A DNA stretch of 46,375 bases from Oscillospiraceae bacterium. Lineage in GTDB: Bacteria > Bacillota > Clostridia > Oscillospirales > Ruminococcaceae. Numbering within the stretch: position 1 is the first letter of the stretch; each line of letters starts with the position of its first letter. A program made the translations under genes and the position numbers. Shown in pieces: positions 42,590-46,375 of the stretch. The notes beneath the pieces are model-generated. The model was not told where the DNA came from. It saw only the letters and a list, made by a program, of their open reading frames with translations, and did not search any database. Location of the stretch: positions 1 to 46,375 of the forward strand of contig JAFLUI010000003.1 of the NCBI GenBank assembly GCA_022508825.1, in the 5' to 3' direction.

Positions 42590-43342
42590 ATGGCACAGTC
42601 TGAAAAGGAGCTTACATATAAGGCGTTTATGAACAGGGAGTACGAGTTCCGACACTCTCCCTTTGAAAAGGAATTTGAGTTTTACGACTGCGTAAAAAGC
42701 GGGGATATTGAGGGCGTAAAGCGTCTCATGACACCTCTTGGAGGAAGCGGCGCGGGAGTGCTTTCCGAGGACGCTGTCCGGAACCTTAAATATCATTTTG
42801 TCATAACCATCGCCATGATGACCCGTTTCTGCGTGGAGGGCGGCATGGAGATGGAGACTGCCTACACCCTCAGTGACCTTTATATCATGAAGGCGGACAA
42901 GTGTACGTCTGAGGAAAAGATACATGAGCTCCACAGGGAGGTCGTTCTGGACTACACCTCCCGGATGAAAAAAATATCCCGGGGCAGTCTGTACTCCAAG
43001 CCCATAATAATGGCTATGGACTATATATATGACAATCTCCACGCTGTTATCTCCGAGGAGGACATAGCTGAATATGCAGCTGTAAGCAAGTCCTATCTGT
43101 CCCGCATTTTTCATAAGGAGGTGGGAGTTACTGTCACCACCTATATCGCTGTAAAAAGGATAGAGGCGGCTCAGAATATGCTCAAATACTCCGATTACCG
43201 TCCTCTTGACATAGGAAACTATCTGGGGTTTTCCTCCCACAGTCATTTTATAAGTACATTCAAAAAGTATACGGGCATGACTCCCGGTGAGTTCCGCAAA
43301 AAATACTATCGCTCCAACTGGAATACAAATATGTCAAAATAG
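42590..43342 (+). CDS. AraC-family transcriptional regulator
   Basis: A 250-aa regulator with the C-terminal double HTH of the AraC family (about 150-247: IAEYAAVSKSYLSRIFHKEV and YLGFSSHSHFISTFKKYTGM TPGEFRKKY). The N-terminal ~140 residues are not a cupin type that I recognise. The start ATG 42590 follows AAAGGAG (42576-42582). It sits between the sugar-binding gene (divergent) and the lichenase gene (downstream, same strand), which makes it the likely regulator of this beta-glucan locus. Confidence 0.9.
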   Translation: MAQSEKELTYKAFMNREYEFRHSPFEKEFEFYDCVKSGDIEGVKRLMTPLGGSGAGVLSEDAVRNLKYHFVITIAMMTRFCVEGGMEMETAYTLSDLYIMKADKCTSEEKIHELHREVVLDYTSRMKKISRGSLYSKPIIMAMDYIYDNLHAVISEEDIAEYAAVSKSYLSRIFHKEVGVTVTTYIAVKRIEAAQNMLKYSDYRPLDIGNYLGFSSHSHFISTFKKYTGMTPGEFRKKYYRSNWNTNMSK

Positions 43343-43420
43343 TGATATTATAGTAAAATATCTGATATATATAACGGCTCTGAAACGTTATACTGAATAA
43401 AAAACTTAGGAGGAGTTATT

Positions 43421-44233
43421 ATGAAAAAGAACAGGATCTTTTCGATGACAGCCGCTTTACTGTGCGCGGCAATGCTCTGCGCCTGCGGAGGAAACGGCGG
43501 CACAGATGCCCCTGAGACCGCAGATACTGCGGAAAATATCGAGACCACCACAGAGACTACAACCGAGGCGATACCTGACGACGGGTCGGTATATGCGGAC
43601 TTCGGGGGCGGCTCTTCTCCGCTTTTTGAAGCTTCAAACGGATGGAGCAACGGGGATATGTTCAACGTCACCTGGAGAGACAAAAACTGCACCTTTGAAA
43701 ACGGAAAGATGCAGCTTATCATAGACAATGATACCGAGCTGGTCAAAACAGTCCCCTACTCGGGAGGGGAGTACCGCTCAAAGGAGCATTACGGCTACGG
43801 GCTTTATGAGGTCTCCATGAAGGCAATAAAAAATGACGGGGTGGTGTCCTCATTCTTCACCTACACAGGACCCTCGGAGGGCAATCCCTGGGACGAGATA
43901 GATGTTGAGATCCTGGGCAAGGATACAACAAAGGTACAGTTCAACTATTTCACCGACAGCAAGGGAAATCATGAGTTTATGTACGACCTTGGCTTTGATG
44001 CGTCCGAGGGCTTCCACACATACGGCTTCGACTGGCAGGCTGATAAGATTACATGGTACGTTGACGGTCAGGAGGCACACTCTGTAAGTGAAAATATCCC
44101 CGTCACCGAAAGCAAGATCATGATGAACGCATGGTGCGGAACAGGAGTGGACGGCTGGCTGAACGCTTTTGACGACAGCCAGATGCCTCTCAGGGCGGAG
44201 TACGAGTGGGTAAAATTTACTCCCGCTTCCTGA
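43421..44233 (+). CDS. GH16 lichenase-like lipoprotein
   Basis: A 270-aa cell-surface enzyme. Lipobox LCAC (Cys22) anchors it in the membrane, a Thr/Glu-rich linker (about 25-52) follows, then a GH16 beta-jellyroll. The catalytic motif is DEIDVE at about 158-163 (nucleophile Glu159, Asp161, acid/base Glu163), as in beta-1,3-1,4-glucanases. The aromatic substrate-binding residues YGYGLYEVSMK and FDWQADKITWYVDG are present. It would cut mixed-linkage glucan outside the cell. AGGAGG precedes the start, and the regulator gene ends 78 nt upstream. Confidence 0.9.
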   Translation: MKKNRIFSMTAALLCAAMLCACGGNGGTDAPETADTAENIETTTETTTEAIPDDGSVYADFGGGSSPLFEASNGWSNGDMFNVTWRDKNCTFENGKMQLIIDNDTELVKTVPYSGGEYRSKEHYGYGLYEVSMKAIKNDGVVSSFFTYTGPSEGNPWDEIDVEILGKDTTKVQFNYFTDSKGNHEFMYDLGFDASEGFHTYGFDWQADKITWYVDGQEAHSVSENIPVTESKIMMNAWCGTGVDGWLNAFDDSQMPLRAEYEWVKFTPAS

Positions 44234-44235
44234 TA

Positions 44236-45657
44236 TTACTGTGTGCTCTTCCTTGACGTCCTTGCAAGTATCTTTCTTAAGGTGTCCAGTACAGATTTAA
44301 AGTTCAGCACTGTCACCAGCAGGAAAATGAGTATGAGCCAGAGATAGGTGAGCTTCGGTTCGGTGATGGCTGTGAACGCCATTCCGCTTATGGCTATGGT
44401 ATTGATGACAGTACGGATGTGATTTACCTTGAAGGGTATATAATTTCTCACATCGAATATCCTTACCGCAAAGCAGGCAAGGTAGGAAAATGCAGTGGCA
44501 ATGGCTGCGCCGTAGGGACCGTAGTCAGGTATAAGCAGGAAGTTCAGCAGCAGATTTACTGTTGCTGCGATCAGGCTCGTAAGAAGCGAGTTGACAGACC
44601 GCTTTCTCACATTATACACGCTTGAAGTAAACTGGCACAGACACTGAAAGACCATGGCGACTACCAGTATGGGGGTATAATGATAAGCAAAGGTGAAGTT
44701 CTTTTCCGGGTCGTTGTCCACAAGGATGTAGGTCAGGGGCTTCACAAGCATTATGACACCTGCGGCTGCTATCATAAGCAGGGAGCTGTAGGCACCGTAA
44801 ATTTTTGAGTAGAACTTTGCAAGTCCTGCGTCGTCCCTGTTTTCGATGGCGGACATCTGCCATGCCTGATAAAAAAGGGTGGTGAACATCATCAGGAGAG
44901 CGGGTATCTTGTTTGCTGCGGCGTAGATGCCGTTGACGTCCTCTCCGCAGAGCTTGGTGACGAAGATTCTGTCCGATGCTGAAGTTATCCACCAGAGGAT
45001 ATATGTTGGGATAAGGGGAGCTGAATATCTGAGCATCTCCTTAAAGAGCTTTTTGCTGAAATATTTTATGTCCAGCTGCTTATGGAGTCCGGCGATAACG
45101 GTGAGCCATGTGAAGGACAGAAAGTCCGAGACTATAAAGGAGAGTATATATCCGTTTACACCCAGATTCAGCACTGCAAGGAAGATGATGTTGCATATAA
45201 GCATTGCAAGGGTGGCAAGGATGCCGTCCAGAGCGAAAAGCTTAACGTATCCTCTGGCTCTGACGAAATTGGAGGCTATCTGTCTGAAGGCAGAGAAGTA
45301 GCAGTAGACAAACAGCAGAAAGGAATAGTCCCTGTAGATGTCCGTCAGATTGAACAGCGGGGACAAAAAAGCAAGTCCTGCCAGACCGATGACGGTGGAG
45401 CCTATTGCCACGGTGTAGATCTTACGGCTGTCGTATTTTTTTTCCATGCCGAAGCGGATGACAGCGTCCGCCATGCTCATGGTGACGATGGGGTAAAGCA
45501 CATTGACCGCCTGATACAGAAGGTCGGCGTCGCCGTACTGCTCGGTGGTCATGCAGCCTGTGTAGAAGCGGGTCAGGAAAAAGCTCAGCAGCTTTGTGCC
45601 GAAGGTGCCGATGGCAAAGATAAGGGTATTGCCCGCAAGCTTTTTATATTTATCCAT
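44236..45657 (-). CDS. Polysaccharide flippase of the MOP superfamily (Wzx/MATE-like)
   Basis: A 473-aa integral membrane protein with about 12-14 hydrophobic segments, matching lipid-linked oligosaccharide flippases (start KKLAGNTLIFAIGTFGTKLL; FLTRFYTGCMTTEQYGDADL). Such proteins move polysaccharide repeat units across the membrane for capsule or cell-wall polymer synthesis. No glycosyltransferases lie nearby in this window. It is convergent with the lichenase gene. A hairpin lies just upstream (45679-45700). Confidence 0.88.
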   Translation of the reverse strand: MDKYKKLAGNTLIFAIGTFGTKLLSFFLTRFYTGCMTTEQYGDADLLYQAVNVLYPIVTMSMADAVIRFGMEKKYDSRKIYTVAIGSTVIGLAGLAFLSPLFNLTDIYRDYSFLLFVYCYFSAFRQIASNFVRARGYVKLFALDGILATLAMLICNIIFLAVLNLGVNGYILSFIVSDFLSFTWLTVIAGLHKQLDIKYFSKKLFKEMLRYSAPLIPTYILWWITSASDRIFVTKLCGEDVNGIYAAANKIPALLMMFTTLFYQAWQMSAIENRDDAGLAKFYSKIYGAYSSLLMIAAAGVIMLVKPLTYILVDNDPEKNFTFAYHYTPILVVAMVFQCLCQFTSSVYNVRKRSVNSLLTSLIAATVNLLLNFLLIPDYGPYGAAIATAFSYLACFAVRIFDVRNYIPFKVNHIRTVINTIAISGMAFTAITEPKLTYLWLILIFLLVTVLNFKSVLDTLRKILARTSRKSTQ

Positions 45658-45678
45658 AAAAATGATACTCCGTATGTA

Positions 45679-45705
45679 ACGGGACGCTGTGTCCCGTTTT
45701 TTTAT
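45679..45705. terminator. Hairpin between the 38-aa membrane peptide gene and the flippase gene
   Basis: AACGGGAC (45679-45686) and GTCCCGTT (45692-45699) with a short loop. The T-run follows on the plus strand, although the genes on both sides are on the minus strand, so its role is unclear. Confidence 0.6.
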
Positions 45706-45821
45706 TACAGGTCAATATATTTTTTCTGTTCCTTGTTAAGGATCTCCATTGCAACGCCTACAAGAGCCACTCCTCCGAGAGAGACTGCTGCAAGCCATAA
45801 AGCGCGCCATACATTTTTCAT
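45705..45821 (-). CDS. Small single-pass membrane protein, 38 aa
   Basis: A 38-residue peptide (start MKNVWRALWLAAVSLGG, end KKYIDL) with one membrane segment of about 20 residues, then a charged end. A strong ribosome binding site AAGGAGG (minus strand, about 45829-45835) lies 7 nt before ATG 45821, and an extended -10 (TGGTATACT) lies further upstream. It is too short for usual gene callers. The function is unknown; it could be a subunit or regulator of a membrane complex. Co-transcription with the flippase gene is possible. Confidence 0.65.
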   Translation of the reverse strand: MKNVWRALWLAAVSLGGVALVGVAMEILNKEQKKYIDL

Positions 45822-46003
45822 GGTTATTCCTCCTTGAAATAAAATGAGATATTACATTATAGTATACCACATTTTTCTTTAAAATGGAATAGGTTTATAA
45901 AAATTTACGGGGGAGGTTTAAATATAAATTATCATTCAGCACAAGTATTCGTCTATTATTTTACGAATTTATATCAAAAAAGCAAAAATAATATAACTGA
46001 TTG

Positions 46004-46032
46004 TTGATAATTATATTGAAATATGTTATAAT
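46004..46032 (+). promoter_or_regulatory. Promoter of the last lipoprotein gene
   Basis: TTGATA (46004-46009), a 17-nt spacer, TATAAT (46027-46032). Confidence 0.75.
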
Positions 46033-46059
46033 AGGAAAAATATAAAAGAGAGGTAATTT

Positions 46060-46375
46060 ATGGTCACTAAACTGCTAAAAAAAGGTATATCACTTGCAAC
46101 GGCATTTGCAGTGGTGCTGTCCCTGTCCTGCTGTGAGGTAGGTGATGAAGTCCTGATCGACGAGATCGACACAGAGTCAACAAACGAGGCGGTAGAAACA
46201 ACAACCAGTGAAATAACAGAAGAACAAACAACACTTGAAACAACAACCGAGGAAGTAACAGAAACCACACCCGAAGCAATAACCATATCAATACCGGATG
46301 AAACAGCAGAAGCAATACTGGCAAGCCTGTCCGATGAAGAAAAAGAAGTCTGGCTGTCTATGCCTGATATTGTTA
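46060..46375 (+). CDS. Putative lipoprotein, truncated by the window end
   Basis: The first 105 residues of a secreted protein; no stop codon before the window ends. The start ATG 46060 follows GAGAGG. It has a basic N-terminus (MVTKLLKKG), a hydrophobic core, and a lipobox-like LSLSC with Cys24, followed by another Cys. A Thr/Glu-rich spacer (TTSEITEEQ, TTEEVTETT) of about 50 residues comes next, then a possible helical domain start (DETAEAILASLSDEEKEVWL). It resembles the lipoprotein at 1495 in build. The function is unknown. Confidence 0.7.
   Translation, partial: MVTKLLKKGISLATAFAVVLSLSCCEVGDEVLIDEIDTESTNEAVETTTSEITEEQTTLETTTEEVTETTPEAITISIPDETAEAILASLSDEEKEVWLSMPDIV

Overview
The window looks like a chromosomal segment of an anaerobic, fibre-degrading Gram-positive bacterium of the Oscillospiraceae/Ruminococcus type. 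This is inferred from four things: the rimP-nusA-rnpM-ylxQ-infB-rbfA-nrnA-truB-ribF order typical of Firmicutes, sigma-A-type promoters with 17-nt spacers, a ferredoxin-linked 2-oxoacid oxidoreductase, and beta-glucan hydrolases with their own regulator. I saw no rRNA, tRNA, CRISPR array, insertion sequence or prophage.

Layout. 1-2541: an XRE regulator, a dUTPase-like enzyme and a lipoprotein. 2542-2918: a gene-free stretch with a repeat-bearing putative small RNA and the rimP-operon promoter and leader hairpin. 2919-11226: the translation/RNA-processing operon rimP to ribF, interrupted after infB by an interspersed repeat. 11242-12702: gltX. 12788-17659: an ABC exporter with GldF/GldG-like partners and a DUF4340 protein. 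17660-22834: a repeat copy, a small conserved protein, a BspA-type LRR secreted protein (-), a TetR regulator, a membrane-anchored hypothetical, a DUF815 ATPase (-) and a GNAT acetyltransferase (-). 23022-25643: valS (-). 25830-28487: a rhomboid-fold membrane protein, then recA-recX with a possible LexA site. 28488-29015: a previously uncalled candidate type I toxin-antitoxin locus. 29016-34394: an Asp23-like protein, a FakA/YloV-like kinase, a P-loop ATPase and korDABC. 34524-36158: a cysteine-rich surface protein (-). 36420-37192: a DUF3990 ART-like toxin and a small partner. 37229-38386: a membrane-bound XRE regulator (-). 38630-39855: the L10 leader with rplJ-rplL. 39989-44233: a beta-glucan locus (GH5, sugar-binding lipoprotein, AraC regulator, GH16 lichenase). 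44236-46375: a flippase, a 38-aa membrane peptide, and a lipoprotein cut by the window end.

The most interesting item is the type I toxin-antitoxin candidate at about 28503-28796. A 28-residue hydrophobic, lysine-tailed peptide is encoded on the minus strand. A short RNA is transcribed towards it from a perfect consensus promoter. The two units converge on one shared terminator hairpin, carry a related 20-nt leader motif, and the short RNA can base-pair with the peptide's ribosome binding site. The arrangement resembles the par/Fst type, but the peptide sequence is different. Two further unexplained items are the triplicated 34-37-nt repeat in a putative RNA upstream of rimP, and a family of GC-rich double-hairpin repeats, three of which begin directly after a stop codon.
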